From the NCBI RefSeq assembly GCF_004346925.1, contig NZ_CP031167.1:3120001-3184000 (forward strand): 64,000 nucleotides of DNA, written 5' to 3'. How positions within the stretch are numbered: position 1 is the first letter of the stretch; each line of letters opens with the position of its first letter. A program made the translations under genes and the position numbers. Below the pieces are notes generated by a model. That model was not told where the DNA came from. It worked only from the letters and a program-made list of their open reading frames with translations, and searched no databases. Shown piece after piece: positions 19,311 through 29,849 of this stretch. This stretch comes from Stenotrophomonas sp. ASS1. Lineage in GTDB: Bacteria; Pseudomonadota; Gammaproteobacteria; Xanthomonadales; Xanthomonadaceae.

Positions 19311-20671
19311 TCAGCTGGCGGCTTCACGCACCGCAGCGGACAAGCGGTCCAGCGTCTGCTGCATCAGCGTGGCGTCATCGGCTTCCACGGTGACCCGAAC
19401 CACCGGCTCGGTACCGGACGGCCGCAGGAACGCGCGGCCACGGCCGGCTACGGCCTGCTGCGCCACAGCCAGCGCGGACTGCACGCTTTCAGACTGCACC
19501 GTGGCCTTGGCCGAGACATTGCCCAGACGCACGTTGACGGTCTTCTGCGGCACCCGCACCAGGCCCTTCAGCGCCTGGCGCAGGGTCTGCCCACTGTTGC
19601 GCAGCGCGACCAGCACCTGCAGAGCGCTGACGATGCCATCACCGGTGGTGGCCCGGTCCAGGCACAGCAGATGGCCCGACGCTTCCCCACCGAGTACACC
19701 GCCGCCTTCGACCAATGCCTGGTGCACGTAGCGGTCACCAACGTTGCTGCGCACGAACGGGATCTGCAGATCGGCGAAAGCTTTCTCCACGCCGTAGTTG
19801 CTCATCAGCGTGCCGACCACCGGGCCGCGCAGGCGGCCTTCGTCCTTCCAGGCGCGGGCCAGGATGTACAGCAGGTCGTCACCGTCGACCGGGTTGCCCT
19901 GGTCGTCGGCCATCAGCACACGGTCGCCATCACCATCGAACGCGATGCCGAGATCGGCACGGGTCTCGCGGACTTTGGCCGCCAGGTTGTCGATATGGGT
20001 GGAACCCACACCGGCGTTGATGTTGACGCCGTTGGGCTCGGCACCGATGCCGATCACCTCGGCCCCCAGTTCGCGGAACAGCAGCGGTGCGATCTGGTAG
20101 GTGGCGCCGTGTGCGCAATCCAGCACCAGGCGCACGCCACGCAGGTCGAACGCGCGCGGCACGCTGGCCTTGCAGAACTCGATGTAGCGGCCGACCGCTT
20201 CACGCGCACGCGATGCCTTGCCCAGCTTCTCCGATTCGGCGGTGGTGAACGGAACGTCCAGCGCCGCTTCCAGGGCAAGTTCGGTGGCATCGTCGAGCTT
20301 CTCGCCCTGGGCCGAGAAGAACTTGATGCCGTTGTCGTAATGCGGGTTGTGCGAGGCGCTGATGACGATGCCGGCGTCCACGCCCAGCGTGCGGGTCAGG
20401 AACGCCACCGCCGGGGTCGGCATCGGCCCCAGCAGCTGTACGTCGGCGCCGGCGGCGACCAGGCCGGCTTCCAGTGCCGCTTCGAACATGTAACCGGAAA
20501 TGCGGGTGTCCTTGCCGATCACCACGATCGGCCGGCGCCCGTCCTGGCCGCGCTGGGCGACCAGGACACGGCCCAGGGCATTGCCCAGGCGCAGCACGAA
20601 GTCGGCCGAGATCACGCCCTGGCCGACCCGCCCACGGATGCCATCAGTACCGAAGTACTTGCGGCCTCCCA

Positions 20672-20672
<1 letters not shown>
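19311..20672 (-). CDS. glmM: Phosphoglucosamine mutase
   Basis: Converts glucosamine 6-phosphate to glucosamine 1-phosphate for UDP-GlcNAc, peptidoglycan and LPS synthesis (453 aa). The N-terminal [10 protein letters not shown], the phosphoserine loop [13 protein letters not shown], the metal-binding DGDGDRV and the C-terminal phosphate site [10 protein letters not shown] are all intact. ATG at 20672 shares its A with the accD stop (TGATG), so translation is coupled. In this cluster glmM takes the place that folC has after accD in some other genera. Confidence 0.97.
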
Positions 20673-21547
<875 letters not shown>

Positions 21548-21691
21548 GCGGGAGGACACTTCCGTTCAGGGCGGCCCAAGGGCCGCAAAGGCGGACAGTC
21601 TAGCTCCGCTTTCCCCGCCCGTGCACCCCCTTGCTGGCCCCGGGGCCACCGGAAAAAACCATGCTGGGACGTACGTTTAGGTGCTGGGTCA

Positions 21692-21800
21692 TGCCGGCCG
21701 CTAGCCGGCAGCCCCTGCCTGCAGACCCATGGGTAGTGCCGGCCGCTGGCCGGCAGCACTTGCATGTGGCCGTCAGGCAGATGCCGGCCGGCGGCCGGCA
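21692..21800. repeat. Three SMAG/REP-type palindromes
   Basis: Three GC-rich palindromes in a row: TGCCGGCCGCTAGCCGGCA (21692-21710), GTAG followed by TGCCGGCCGCTGGCCGGCA (21733-21755), and TGCCGGCCGGCGGCCGGCA (21782-21800). The GTAG-led form matches the SMAG repeats described in S. maltophilia. They fill the accD-trpA gap and may act as a transcript end or RNA-stabilising structure for trpA. Confidence 0.85.
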
Positions 21801-21806
21801 GTCCTG

Positions 21807-22616
21807 TTACGCGTCCAGCGCCTGCCGCAGCGGGGCGAGGAAGGCCCGGGCGCGCTGCACCGCGTCTTCCGCCGAGCCCGCTTCTGCCAGCGCCGCCACC
21901 AGCGCGCTTCCGACCACCACGCCGTCGGCCTGGCGGGCCATCGCCGCAGCACTGTCGGCATCCTTGATGCCGAAGCCGGCCACCACCGGCACCGAAGCGC
22001 GCGCGCGCAGGGCCTGCAGGCGGGCACTGGCGGCATCGCTGTCCAGGCGCTCGGACGCGCCGGTGACACCGGCAAAGCTGACGTAGTAGAGGTAGCCACG
22101 GGCCAGCGCCAGCAGCTTGTCGGCGCGCGCTTCGCTGGTAGTCGGCGACGCCAGCAGGACCAGTGCCAGGCCCGCTGCATCGAAGGCCTGCTGCGCTTCG
22201 CCGGCTTCTTCCGGCGGCAGGTCGACCAGCAGCACGCCGTCCACACCCGCCTCCACGGCTGCCGTTGCGAAGGCCGCGTAGCCATGGATCTCCACCGGAT
22301 TCAGGTAGCCCATCAGCACCACCGGCGTCTGAGCGTCACGCTCGCGGAACTGCGCAACGGCCTGCAGCACGTAGCGGCTGCCAGCACCACGCGCCAGCGC
22401 GCGCTCGGAGCTGCGCTGGATGGTCGGGCCATCGGCCATCGGGTCGGAAAACGGCACGCCCAGTTCGATCACGTCGGCGCCGGCCTCGACCAGTGCGTGC
22501 ATGACCGGCACGGTCGCCTCCAGCGAGGGATCACCGGCGGTGACGAAGGGAATCAGCGCCTTGCGCTGCTGTTCGCGCAGACGCAGGAAACAGGCATCGA
22601 GTCGGGATACGGGCAT
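21807..22616 (-). CDS. trpA: Tryptophan synthase alpha chain
   Basis: Cleaves indole-3-glycerol phosphate to indole, which is channelled to TrpB (269 aa). Catalytic Glu and Asp are in IELGVPFSDPMADGPTIQ and VDLPPEEAG; the phosphate loop is in VAGFGIKDAD. The start MPVSRLDACFL at 22616 is preferred over a slightly longer frame because it matches the family and leaves 1 nt after the lipoprotein stop. It is separated from trpB by a lipoprotein gene, which is unusual for trpBA. Confidence 0.95.
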   Translation of the reverse strand: MPVSRLDACFLRLREQQRKALIPFVTAGDPSLEATVPVMHALVEAGADVIELGVPFSDPMADGPTIQRSSERALARGAGSRYVLQAVAQFRERDAQTPVVLMGYLNPVEIHGYAAFATAAVEAGVDGVLLVDLPPEEAGEAQQAFDAAGLALVLLASPTTSEARADKLLALARGYLYYVSFAGVTGASERLDSDAASARLQALRARASVPVVAGFGIKDADSAAAMARQADGVVVGSALVAALAEAGSAEDAVQRARAFLAPLRQALDA

Positions 22617-22617
22617 T

Positions 22618-23298
22618 TCAGGCACATCCTTCAATCAGTTCAATCGCATCGCTGGTTCCCCAGTACATCCGGGTGACCTTCCCTTCAAACAGTTCCAGGC
22701 GGATACCCAGGTCCGAACCCGGGTCCTGCCAGGTGAGGTACTCGCCCTGGTCACCGTCGTAGGCATGCGGGCTGGATACCGGCGGCTTCGGGAACTGCGC
22801 CATGGCCTGGGCACGGGTCATGCCGATGCGCAGGCCGAATGGACCGGGCTGTTCAACCGGCAGTTCCGGGTCGTCGCCCGGCTTCAGATCAAAACGGACC
22901 ACGCGGTCGTCGTCGGTCATCATCGACACGCCCGGCGGCAACCCCCTGCCGTCGTAGTACTCGCAGTCGCCTTCGAAGAACTCTTTCGCGCCCTGTGCCT
23001 TCCAGGGCCCCAGTGACTTCAGGTCCCCCATGTGCTGGCCGACCAGCACTTCGCCGGCATGGTCCAGTGCCACCGAGGCGACGGCGGGGGCGTTGTCGCC
23101 GTTGCTCTCTTCCGCAGACGGCGGATCGACGATCGGCGTACGCGCCATCGGGTCGAGGTCATCGTTGGCGGCCGGCTGCTGTGCGGACTGCGCGGTGGCT
23201 TTGGCGGCCGGCGCAAGCACTGGCGGTTCCGGCGGCTGGCACGCGGCCAGGCCCAGCACCAGCAGAAGCACCCCGCTGTTCCGCAGCAGCGCGCTCAC
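22618..23298 (-). CDS. Hypothetical lipoprotein between trpB and trpA
   Basis: 226 aa, starting GTG and overlapping the trpB stop by 4 nt. Residues 1-20 form a lipoprotein signal with the lipobox LGLAAC, so the mature protein is anchored to a membrane, probably the outer one. An Ala/Pro-rich linker follows to about residue 75, then a folded domain (acidic, with [15 protein letters not shown] near 155-170) that resembles short stress or envelope lipoproteins only in general character. I do not recognise a family. Its tight coupling between trpB and trpA shows co-expression but gives no obvious metabolic link. Confidence 0.8.
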   Translation of the reverse strand: MSALLRNSGVLLLVLGLAACQPPEPPVLAPAAKATAQSAQQPAANDDLDPMARTPIVDPPSAEESNGDNAPAVASVALDHAGEVLVGQHMGDLKSLGPWKAQGAKEFFEGDCEYYDGRGLPPGVSMMTDDDRVVRFDLKPGDDPELPVEQPGPFGLRIGMTRAQAMAQFPKPPVSSPHAYDGDQGEYLTWQDPGSDLGIRLELFEGKVTRMYWGTSDAIELIEGCA

Positions 23299-24512
23299 AG
23301 CACCAGCCCTTCGCGCGCGGCGATGGTATGCACGTCCTTGTCGCCACGGCCGGACAGATTGCAGAGGACGATCTGGTCACGCGGACGACCGCGCGCCAGC
23401 TTGATCGCCTGTGCCAGCGCATGGCTGGATTCCAGCGCCGGCAGGATGCCCTCGGTGTGCGCCAGCAGGTGGAAGGCCTGCAGCGCTTCCTCATCGGTGA
23501 TGCCGAGGTAGCGCGCGCGGCCGGTATCGGCCAGGAACGCGTGCTCCGGCCCGACACCCGGATAGTCCAGGCCGGCTGATACCGAGTGGGTCTCGATGAT
23601 CTGGCCGTCGTCGTCGCACAGCACATAGGTGCGGTTGCCGTGCAACACGCCGGGGCGACCCGCCGCGATGGAGGCGGCATGGCGACCGGTGCTGATGCCA
23701 TCACCGGCAGCTTCGGCGCCGACGATCTCGACCTGGCGATCGTTGAGGAAGGCATGGAACAGGCCGATGGCATTGCTGCCGCCGCCGACGCAGGCGGTGA
23801 TCGCATCCGGCAGGCGGCCGTACTCGGCCAGCATCTGCTCGCGTGCTTCGCGGCCGACGATGGCGTTGAAATCGCGCACCATGCGCGGGTACGGATCCGG
23901 ACCAGCCACGGTGCCGATGATGTAGAAGGTGTCCTGCACGTTGGTCACCCAATCGCGCATCGCTTCGTTGAGCGCGTCCTTCAGGGTGGCCGAGCCGGAG
24001 GTGACCGGCACCACCGTCGCACCGAGCAGCTTCATTCGGTAGACGTTGATCTTCTGCCGCTCGATGTCGGTGGCGCCCATGTACACCACGCATTCCAGGC
24101 CCAAGCGCGCGGCAACGGTGGCACTGGCCACGCCATGCTGCCCGGCACCGGTCTCGGCGATGATGCGCTTCTTGCCCATCCGCGCGGCCAGCAGCGCCTG
24201 GCCGATGGTGTTGTTGATCTTGTGCGCACCGGTGTGGTTCAGGTCCTCGCGCTTGAGCAGGATCTGCGCACCGCCGACATGATCGCTCAGGCGCTGGGCG
24301 TGATAGATCGGGCTCGGCCGGCCCACGTAATGGGCCAGGTCGCGGTCGTAAGCGGCCTGGAATGCCGGGTCCTGGCGGGCCTGGTCATAGGCCTGGGCCA
24401 GTTCCTGCAGCGGGCCGACCAGGGTTTCGGCAACGAAGCTGCCACCGTAGCGGCCGAAGTGGCCCTGGGCATCCGGGAAGGCGTGGTAGTCGGCAATGGG
24501 GGAGGCAGACAT
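23295..24512 (-). CDS. trpB: Tryptophan synthase beta chain
   Basis: PLP enzyme that condenses indole with serine to tryptophan (405 aa). The Schiff-base lysine is in [12 protein letters not shown]. The phosphate-binding loop is [10 protein letters not shown], and [11 protein letters not shown] carries the catalytic Glu region. It starts 97 nt from the divergent LysR gene, which is the classic trpBA/trpI arrangement of pseudomonads. Confidence 0.97.
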   Translation of the reverse strand: MSASPIADYHAFPDAQGHFGRYGGSFVAETLVGPLQELAQAYDQARQDPAFQAAYDRDLAHYVGRPSPIYHAQRLSDHVGGAQILLKREDLNHTGAHKINNTIGQALLAARMGKKRIIAETGAGQHGVASATVAARLGLECVVYMGATDIERQKINVYRMKLLGATVVPVTSGSATLKDALNEAMRDWVTNVQDTFYIIGTVAGPDPYPRMVRDFNAIVGREAREQMLAEYGRLPDAITACVGGGSNAIGLFHAFLNDRQVEIVGAEAAGDGISTGRHAASIAAGRPGVLHGNRTYVLCDDDGQIIETHSVSAGLDYPGVGPEHAFLADTGRARYLGITDEEALQAFHLLAHTEGILPALESSHALAQAIKLARGRPRDQIVLCNLSGRGDKDVHTIAAREGLVL

Positions 24513-24609
24513 GGAAGCGACCGCTGGTTAGAGACAGATGGATACTCTAGCGCACGGGTCGTGACCGGAAAATGGATATTATCTGGCGCGTATCGTCAGG
24601 AAATCTCAC
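24513..24609. promoter_or_regulatory. Divergent trpB / lysR control region
   Basis: A 97-bp spacer between two divergent genes, AT-rich for this genome. TATTAT at 24577-24582 could be a -10 box for the LysR gene, and TAGAGTATCC on the opposite strand could serve trpB. In Pseudomonas the equivalent spacer binds TrpI with indole-glycerol phosphate; that function here is inference from gene order. Confidence 0.5.
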
Positions 24610-25497
24610 ATGAGTCGTTCCCTGCTGCCTCCCCTCAATGCGCTGCGTGCGTTCGAGGCCACCGCCCGTCTGGGCGGGGTTGGGCGCGCCGCGCAGGACC
24701 TGCATGTCACCCACGGCGCGGTCAGCCGGCAACTGAAGCTGCTGGAGGATCATCTCGGCCTGGCATTGTTCCAGCGTGCCGGCCGCGGGCTGCGTCTGAC
24801 CGCTGCGGGCACGCGACTGCAGGCCGCGTGCAGCGAGGCGTTCAGCGGCATCGAAGACTGCGTGCGCGAGCTGCGCCGGCCGACGGCGGCCCCAGCACTG
24901 GTGCTGGGCTGCAGCGGCAGCGTACTGGCGCGCTGGATGATCCCGCGCCTGCCCGTGCTGCAGGCCGCCCTGCCCGGCGTGCGCCTGCAGTGGTCGGCGC
25001 TGGATGGCAGTTTCACCGAAGCACAGGCGGCGCTGGATGCCGTGCTGCTGCTGGCGCAGGGGCCGTGGCCACGGGGCTGGCAGGTGCGTGAGCTGGCGCC
25101 GGAACGGGTCGGCGTGGTGGTGGCACCCTCGCATCCGGCCGCGCAGCGCCTGCGGCAGGTACCGCCCTCGGCGCTGCTGCAGGAAACGCTGCTGCACACC
25201 AGCTCACGGCCGCAGGCGTGGCCGGCGTGGGCGCAGGCGCACGATCTGGACACCGCGAAGCTGCAGCTGGGCACCGCTTTCGAACATCTGTACTACCTGC
25301 TGGAAGCAGCCGTGGCCGGGCTGGGCCCGGCGATCGCACCGGAGCCACTGGTGGCCGAAGATCTGGCAACAGGCAGGCTGGTCGCACCGTGGGGGTTTAC
25401 CGCCACCGGCGGCTTCTGGGTGCTGGCGCGGCCAGATGGCCCGGCCGATGCACGGGTGGACGCCCTGGCCGACTGGGCAGCAGCGCAACTGCAATGA
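24610..25497 (+). CDS. LysR-family regulator, TrpI-like
   Basis: 295-aa LysR-type transcription factor. The N-terminal winged HTH (about 8-65) contains AAQDLHVTHGAVSRQLKLLE, very similar to the TrpI/GcvA subgroup. The effector-binding domain spans about 90-295. It is transcribed away from trpB, so it probably activates the trp genes in response to a pathway intermediate. The gene ends 48 bp from the stop of the convergent effector gene. Confidence 0.88.
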   Translation: MSRSLLPPLNALRAFEATARLGGVGRAAQDLHVTHGAVSRQLKLLEDHLGLALFQRAGRGLRLTAAGTRLQAACSEAFSGIEDCVRELRRPTAAPALVLGCSGSVLARWMIPRLPVLQAALPGVRLQWSALDGSFTEAQAALDAVLLLAQGPWPRGWQVRELAPERVGVVVAPSHPAAQRLRQVPPSALLQETLLHTSSRPQAWPAWAQAHDLDTAKLQLGTAFEHLYYLLEAAVAGLGPAIAPEPLVAEDLATGRLVAPWGFTATGGFWVLARPDGPADARVDALADWAAAQLQ

Positions 25498-25545
25498 GAC
25501 GAGGCCCCGAGCGGCGTTCACCGCCCGGAGCCGGCAACACAGGCC

Positions 25546-27402
25546 TCAGCGACCGCCCATCGCGACCCGCTGCTGCTCCTCATGCACCTGCTGCTGGTGC
25601 GAAGGATCTGCCAGCAGCTTGGCACTGGTTTGCTCCAGCGATGGCGGCGCCTGGGCCAGGTCCACCGCGGTGCGGAAGCCCGGCGTCGTGCCCATCACGA
25701 ACGCCTTGCCATCCTGCACCGTGATGCTCTGCAGCTTGTCGGCCGCGTCGATTCCGTTCTGCTTTGCATGCAGGGTGATATTGGCGGCAGCCTCTTCGGA
25801 AAACACGCTGGGAAGCTTGCTGCGGACGGCGTTGTGCAGTGCGTGGTCCGGATGCGATGCATCGTTCAGCGACGGCCCCTTCGGTACAGCCGCTGCAGGT
25901 TCATGGCCCTGCGCACGGCCCGCCGCCAGCGCGGCAGCGGTCTGGCGACCGACAATCCCATCGGCCACCAGCCCCTGCTGTTTCTGCAGCGCGATCACCG
26001 CTTCGCGGGTGTGATCACCAAAACGACCATCCTCTGACAACCGATGGCCCTGCGCATCACGCACACCGAGCTGGTTGAGAGTCTGCTGCAACGCCTGCAC
26101 GTCGGCGCCACGCTGCCCCTGCTTCATCACCTCGCTGGCGGCCGCGTGTGATGCAGCCGGCTGCACGGTGGCGGTTGGCCGGGACAGCGCAGGTTCGCCA
26201 TTGCCGTGCAGCGGCGCGCGCACCTGGAATTCCGGCTTCGGTGTCAGCGCACCAACGATGCGGGTGCTTCCGCCATCCCAGTACCCGCCCGGCCGGATGG
26301 TGACTTCGGCCGGCCCGGTGCTTCCCTGTGAACCGATGAACTGGATGTTTCCCTGCGCGTCGTAGCCTTTGAAAATTCCGACATGCTGGCCCTGCGACGA
26401 GGAGAACATCAGGATGTCGCCCTGCTTCAGCGATCCGTTCGGTTTGCGTGCTTCGGCAGCCGAGGTCACATCGAAATGCTCGCGTGCGTAAGCCGTGGTG
26501 TTCGCACCATTGAACAGCGTCGACGTAGTGAACCCCGCAGCGTTCTCGCCCCGCACGTCGTAACCCGCGTTCTTCAGGCCGCGCCATACGAACGCCGAGC
26601 AATCCACGCCGAAGCGTCCGTCACCATCGAGGTCACGCTCCAGCCGGCTGCTGTCGCGACCCGGGCGCGGATGGTCCGGGCGCCCGTATTCGTACTGGCG
26701 GCCTGAGGCCATGAAATGCTGATAGGCCTCGTTGTAGAGCGCGGCACTGCCGACTGCAGCCGCGGCCTGGCCCGCAGCGGGCGCCGCCGCCAAAGGCGTC
26801 TGTACCTGCGGTTGGGTCTGGGTCTGCACGGGCGCAGCCGCCGCTGTGCGCGTAGGAGGCTGCTGCGTGGCAACCTCACCCGGCTGCCAGCCCTCGAAAC
26901 GGCGGATGCCGTCGGCCAGCACTTCACGCTCTCGCACGCTCATCTGGCCGACGGTCTTCGAGCGCAGGTCGACACCCTGGCGATCGCCTTCGGCATAGAT
27001 GGTGGCCGCCTGCTCCTTGTGGTGGGTGGTGCCGCTGTAATCCTTGGTGGAGTAGCTCGGCAGCATTTCCTCCACGGTCTTGTCGCCGAACCGGCGTTCG
27101 AGCAGCTGGATCTTCGCTACCCGGCCGGCTTCATAGCTTTCGAAAACCGCGTTGCCCCATTGGTCGAGATCGACCACGCCCTTGTAGCGCCCCTGCGCCG
27201 ATTCCAGCGCCTGCTCGCGGGTACGCGGATTGGTCACCGTCTTGTCCGCGCTGCCGGCAAATTCAAACTTGAGATTGCCAGGATTGTTGTTGCGCCACGA
27301 GACGCTGCCGCCTGATCGTTCGACGACACTGCCATCGTCCATTTCCAGCGTGCGTGTGGTACCTACGCTGCTGACCAGCCGGGTGATTTTTGGATCCGAC
27401 AT
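25546..27402 (-). CDS. Putative X-T4SS peptidoglycan-hydrolase effector (XVIPCD tail)
   Basis: 618-aa modular protein without a signal peptide. Residues about 37-170 form a domain with the RNNNPGN motif seen in phage-tail and muralytic proteins. A Gln/Pro/Ala linker (178-215) follows. Residues about 222-390 are an NlpC/P60- or CHAP-like cysteine amidase with Cys268 (GVDCSAFVW), GDILMF and His340 (GQHVGIF). Residues about 426-495 are a PG_binding_1 domain (DGRFGDHTREAVIALQ). Residues 510-618 match the XVIPCD secretion signal of xanthomonad type IV effectors (SHPDHALHN, TPGFRTAVDLAQ, Gln-rich end). The gene lies 48 bp downstream of a lipoprotein gene, its likely immunity partner. The role inferred is killing rival bacteria by cutting peptidoglycan after contact-dependent injection. 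The XVIPCD assignment is confident; the catalytic specificity is not. Confidence 0.85.
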   Translation of the reverse strand: MSDPKITRLVSSVGTTRTLEMDDGSVVERSGGSVSWRNNNPGNLKFEFAGSADKTVTNPRTREQALESAQGRYKGVVDLDQWGNAVFESYEAGRVAKIQLLERRFGDKTVEEMLPSYSTKDYSGTTHHKEQAATIYAEGDRQGVDLRSKTVGQMSVREREVLADGIRRFEGWQPGEVATQQPPTRTAAAAPVQTQTQPQVQTPLAAAPAAGQAAAAVGSAALYNEAYQHFMASGRQYEYGRPDHPRPGRDSSRLERDLDGDGRFGVDCSAFVWRGLKNAGYDVRGENAAGFTTSTLFNGANTTAYAREHFDVTSAAEARKPNGSLKQGDILMFSSSQGQHVGIFKGYDAQGNIQFIGSQGSTGPAEVTIRPGGYWDGGSTRIVGALTPKPEFQVRAPLHGNGEPALSRPTATVQPAASHAAASEVMKQGQRGADVQALQQTLNQLGVRDAQGHRLSEDGRFGDHTREAVIALQKQQGLVADGIVGRQTAAALAAGRAQGHEPAAAVPKGPSLNDASHPDHALHNAVRSKLPSVFSEEAAANITLHAKQNGIDAADKLQSITVQDGKAFVMGTTPGFRTAVDLAQAPPSLEQTSAKLLADPSHQQQVHEEQQRVAMGGR

Positions 27403-27450
27403 GAGCTGTTCCTTTGCCAGTGGTTGATTGGACCGCTCCCCTGGCGGTGA

Positions 27451-28140
27451 TTACATTCCGTTGGAAAACACGTCGAGCACGTCCGCACTGACCCAGCCCT
27501 GTGCGCAGTTCCCGGCGTAACGTCCCGGCGCCGCCGCATGGCAGGCCTCGCCCCCCGTGGTCGCCAGGCCAGTGATCGGCCTGTCGCCATAGGTGTCACA
27601 CAACGTGTTGCCCTTGCACTTGCCGACCGTCGCAGCGGGAACCGCAACGACGTAATAGAACAGCGGATTCTGTCCGGTGCGCCCGATGCCCTGCACGCAG
27701 ACCAGTTGCCCCTTCGACAGCTTCGCGGTCACGCTGGCCTTGCTGCCGGTGGATGGCACCGCACTCAACGTCTCCACGCCCTTGGCATCGGCTACGCCCG
27801 CGAAGAAGCCATGGTCGCCACAGTCCGGCGACAGTTCGACATCGTAGAAATCACCGCTGTCCACATCGCCCGCCGTGCAGCCGCTGCCCGTACTGGCGTT
27901 GCTGCATTTCACGCCACTGGCCTGGATCAGCGCAGTCAGGCCGTCGGCTGCCGGTGCTGCCGCCGGAACCGTGGCCGGTGCTGTGGCAGGTGCATCTGCC
28001 GGTGCGGCAGCGGCCGGTGCCGATGCGGTCGGGGCGGATGAGTCACCGGCCGCACACGCGCCCAAGGCAAGCAGCAGGCCGGGCACGAGCGTCAGGCGGG
28101 CCAGGCGGATACGGCGGGAAGAGAGATGGGGCATATCCAT
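27451..28140 (-). CDS. Putative periplasmic immunity lipoprotein (X-Tfi)
   Basis: 229-aa lipoprotein. The signal peptide ends in the lipobox LALGAC, followed by a long Ala/Pro/Ser linker (about 30-65). The mature domain has eight cysteines and ends in a segment like bacterial SH3 domains (QGWVSADVLDVF). Two ATGs, at 28140 and 28134, are possible starts. It precedes the effector gene in the same transcript. Immunity proteins of this system are typically periplasmic lipoproteins encoded beside their effectors; the pairing is inferred from position and topology, not from a recognised family. Confidence 0.75.
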   Translation of the reverse strand: MDMPHLSSRRIRLARLTLVPGLLLALGACAAGDSSAPTASAPAAAAPADAPATAPATVPAAAPAADGLTALIQASGVKCSNASTGSGCTAGDVDSGDFYDVELSPDCGDHGFFAGVADAKGVETLSAVPSTGSKASVTAKLSKGQLVCVQGIGRTGQNPLFYYVVAVPAATVGKCKGNTLCDTYGDRPITGLATTGGEACHAAAPGRYAGNCAQGWVSADVLDVFSNGM

Positions 28141-28393
28141 TGCGTCCTCGTTCGAAAGGTAGGGCGTATCTCAAGGGTGCGGCCAGCGACACGCACACGG
28201 CATCGCACCCAGCCAAGACAGGCTAGGCGCATTGTGTCCGATCAGATGTTCGGGGGGTGTCGACTTTTTGGCGCTGGAACCTGAATTGCCCGAAAGCGTG
28301 ATATTCATCGCATTCAGGATTCGCCCGCCTTCACGGCACGGCGGAAGGCACCGTCGACGATGACATTCCGGGTGACCCCTCAGGTGACGCGGA

Positions 28394-29050
28394 TCACTCC
28401 AGAACGGTGCAATCCGCGCGACGCACTTCTTCGACGAAGGTGCGCATTTTGTAGCCGTCCTTGATGCCCGGCTCCAGCTCGATGCCGCTGGAGACGTCCA
28501 CGCCCCACGGCAGCGTCGCCAGCACGGCATCGTAGACGTTCTCAGGGTTCAGGCCACCGGCCAGCAGGAACGGCCGGTGCAACCCGGTCGGAACGCGGCC
28601 CCAGTCGAACGCCACGCCGGTGCCGCCACCGCCACCCGGGGCGTGGCTGTCGAACAGGAAGCCGGCAGCGCTGGGGTAGCGCAGCTGCAGGGTGCGGGCG
28701 TTGACCTCTTCACGGCCGCCCATGGCGATCGCCTTCAGGTACGGCATGTTGAAGCTGCGGCAGAAGCTTTCGTCTTCCTCACCATGGAACTGCAGCAGGG
28801 TCGGACGTACCGTACGCAGCACCTCGCGCACTTCCTCCTTGCTGTTGTTGCGGAACAGCGCCACCACGTCGACCATCGGCGCGATCGCCTGGCGCATCGC
28901 GCGGGCCTCGGCCGGTGCAACCCGGCGGCTGCTCTCGCGGGCAAAGATGAAACCCACTGCGTCCACGCCCAGCTCACCGGCCAGGCGGACGTCGCCGGCA
29001 CGGGTCATTCCACAGAACTTGATGCGCGTACGGTAGTAGGAACGGCTCAT
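28394..29050 (-). CDS. trpF: Phosphoribosylanthranilate isomerase
   Basis: Third step of tryptophan synthesis (218 aa, TIM barrel). The catalytic Cys is in IKFCGMTR and the Asp in the C-terminal strand GVDVSSGIE; the phosphate site is [10 protein letters not shown]. The start [14 protein letters not shown] overlaps the truA stop by 4 nt. It is followed by 253 bp of non-coding DNA and then the effector/immunity pair, which separates it from trpB. Confidence 0.96.
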   Translation of the reverse strand: MSRSYYRTRIKFCGMTRAGDVRLAGELGVDAVGFIFARESSRRVAPAEARAMRQAIAPMVDVVALFRNNSKEEVREVLRTVRPTLLQFHGEEDESFCRSFNMPYLKAIAMGGREEVNARTLQLRYPSAAGFLFDSHAPGGGGGTGVAFDWGRVPTGLHRPFLLAGGLNPENVYDAVLATLPWGVDVSSGIELEPGIKDGYKMRTFVEEVRRADCTVLE

Positions 29051-29817
29051 AGCGTGACCTCGGCGGGCAGATGCCAGTTGTCGGGGTACAGGGGCCCAAG
29101 GAACACCAGGCCCTGCGGCGGTGCGGTGGGACCAGCTACGGTGCGGTCGCGCCCGGCCAGCAGTTCGGCGATCCATTCCACCGGTTTTTCGCCGCTGCCC
29201 ACCAGGATCAACGATCCGACGATATTGCGGACCATGTGATGAAGGAATGCATTGCCCTGCACGGCCACTTCAATCACTTCGCCCTGGCGGCTGACCTGCA
29301 GTGATTGCAGCTCACGCCGCGCATGCAGCGCCTGGCACTGCACGGAGCGGAACGCGCTGAAGTCATTTTCGCCGATCAGGGCCTGGCCGGCGGCGTGCAT
29401 CAGCGTCTCGTCCAGCGCCCGGCGCTCCCAGCTGAGGGTCTGCCGCTCCAGCGCCGGCCGTACCTCGCGGTTGAGCAGCCGATAGCGATAGCGGCGCGCA
29501 CGCGCGGAGAAGCGGGCGTGGAAATCATCGGCCACCGGCACGCACCAGCGCACCGCGATCGAGCGCGGCAGGCGGGTGGTGGTGCCGAGCATCCAGGCGC
29601 GCGGATCGCGCACCACGTCGGTATCGAAATGCACGACCTGGCACTGGCCATGCACGCCGGCATCGGTGCGGCCGGCGCAGACCACCTGCAGCGGCGCATC
29701 AGCCACCGATGACAGGGCCTGCTCGAGGCTGGCCTGCACGCTGGGACCACCCTCGCCCAGGTTCTGCCAGCCCCTGAAATCGCTGCCGTCGTACTCGACG
29801 CCAAGCGCATAACGCAT
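29047..29817 (-). CDS. truA: tRNA pseudouridine(38-40) synthase
   Basis: 256-aa TruA. The catalytic aspartate lies in [18 protein letters not shown] sequence (read [14 protein letters not shown]), with the N-terminal [10 protein letters not shown] and the late motif [14 protein letters not shown]. It modifies the anticodon arm of many tRNAs. It is coupled to trpF by a 4-nt overlap, as in the fimV-truA-trpF order of pseudomonads. Confidence 0.97.
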   Translation of the reverse strand: MRYALGVEYDGSDFRGWQNLGEGGPSVQASLEQALSSVADAPLQVVCAGRTDAGVHGQCQVVHFDTDVVRDPRAWMLGTTTRLPRSIAVRWCVPVADDFHARFSARARRYRYRLLNREVRPALERQTLSWERRALDETLMHAAGQALIGENDFSAFRSVQCQALHARRELQSLQVSRQGEVIEVAVQGNAFLHHMVRNIVGSLILVGSGEKPVEWIAELLAGRDRTVAGPTAPPQGLVFLGPLYPDNWHLPAEVTL

Positions 29818-29849
29818 GTGCTACCTCGATGTTGCGGATGGGGCGGCGC

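Noticed and set aside
21692-21800. CRISPR-like array of short repeats
   Set aside because: The units are palindromes with irregular, short spacing and no cas genes; they fit SMAG/REP elements.
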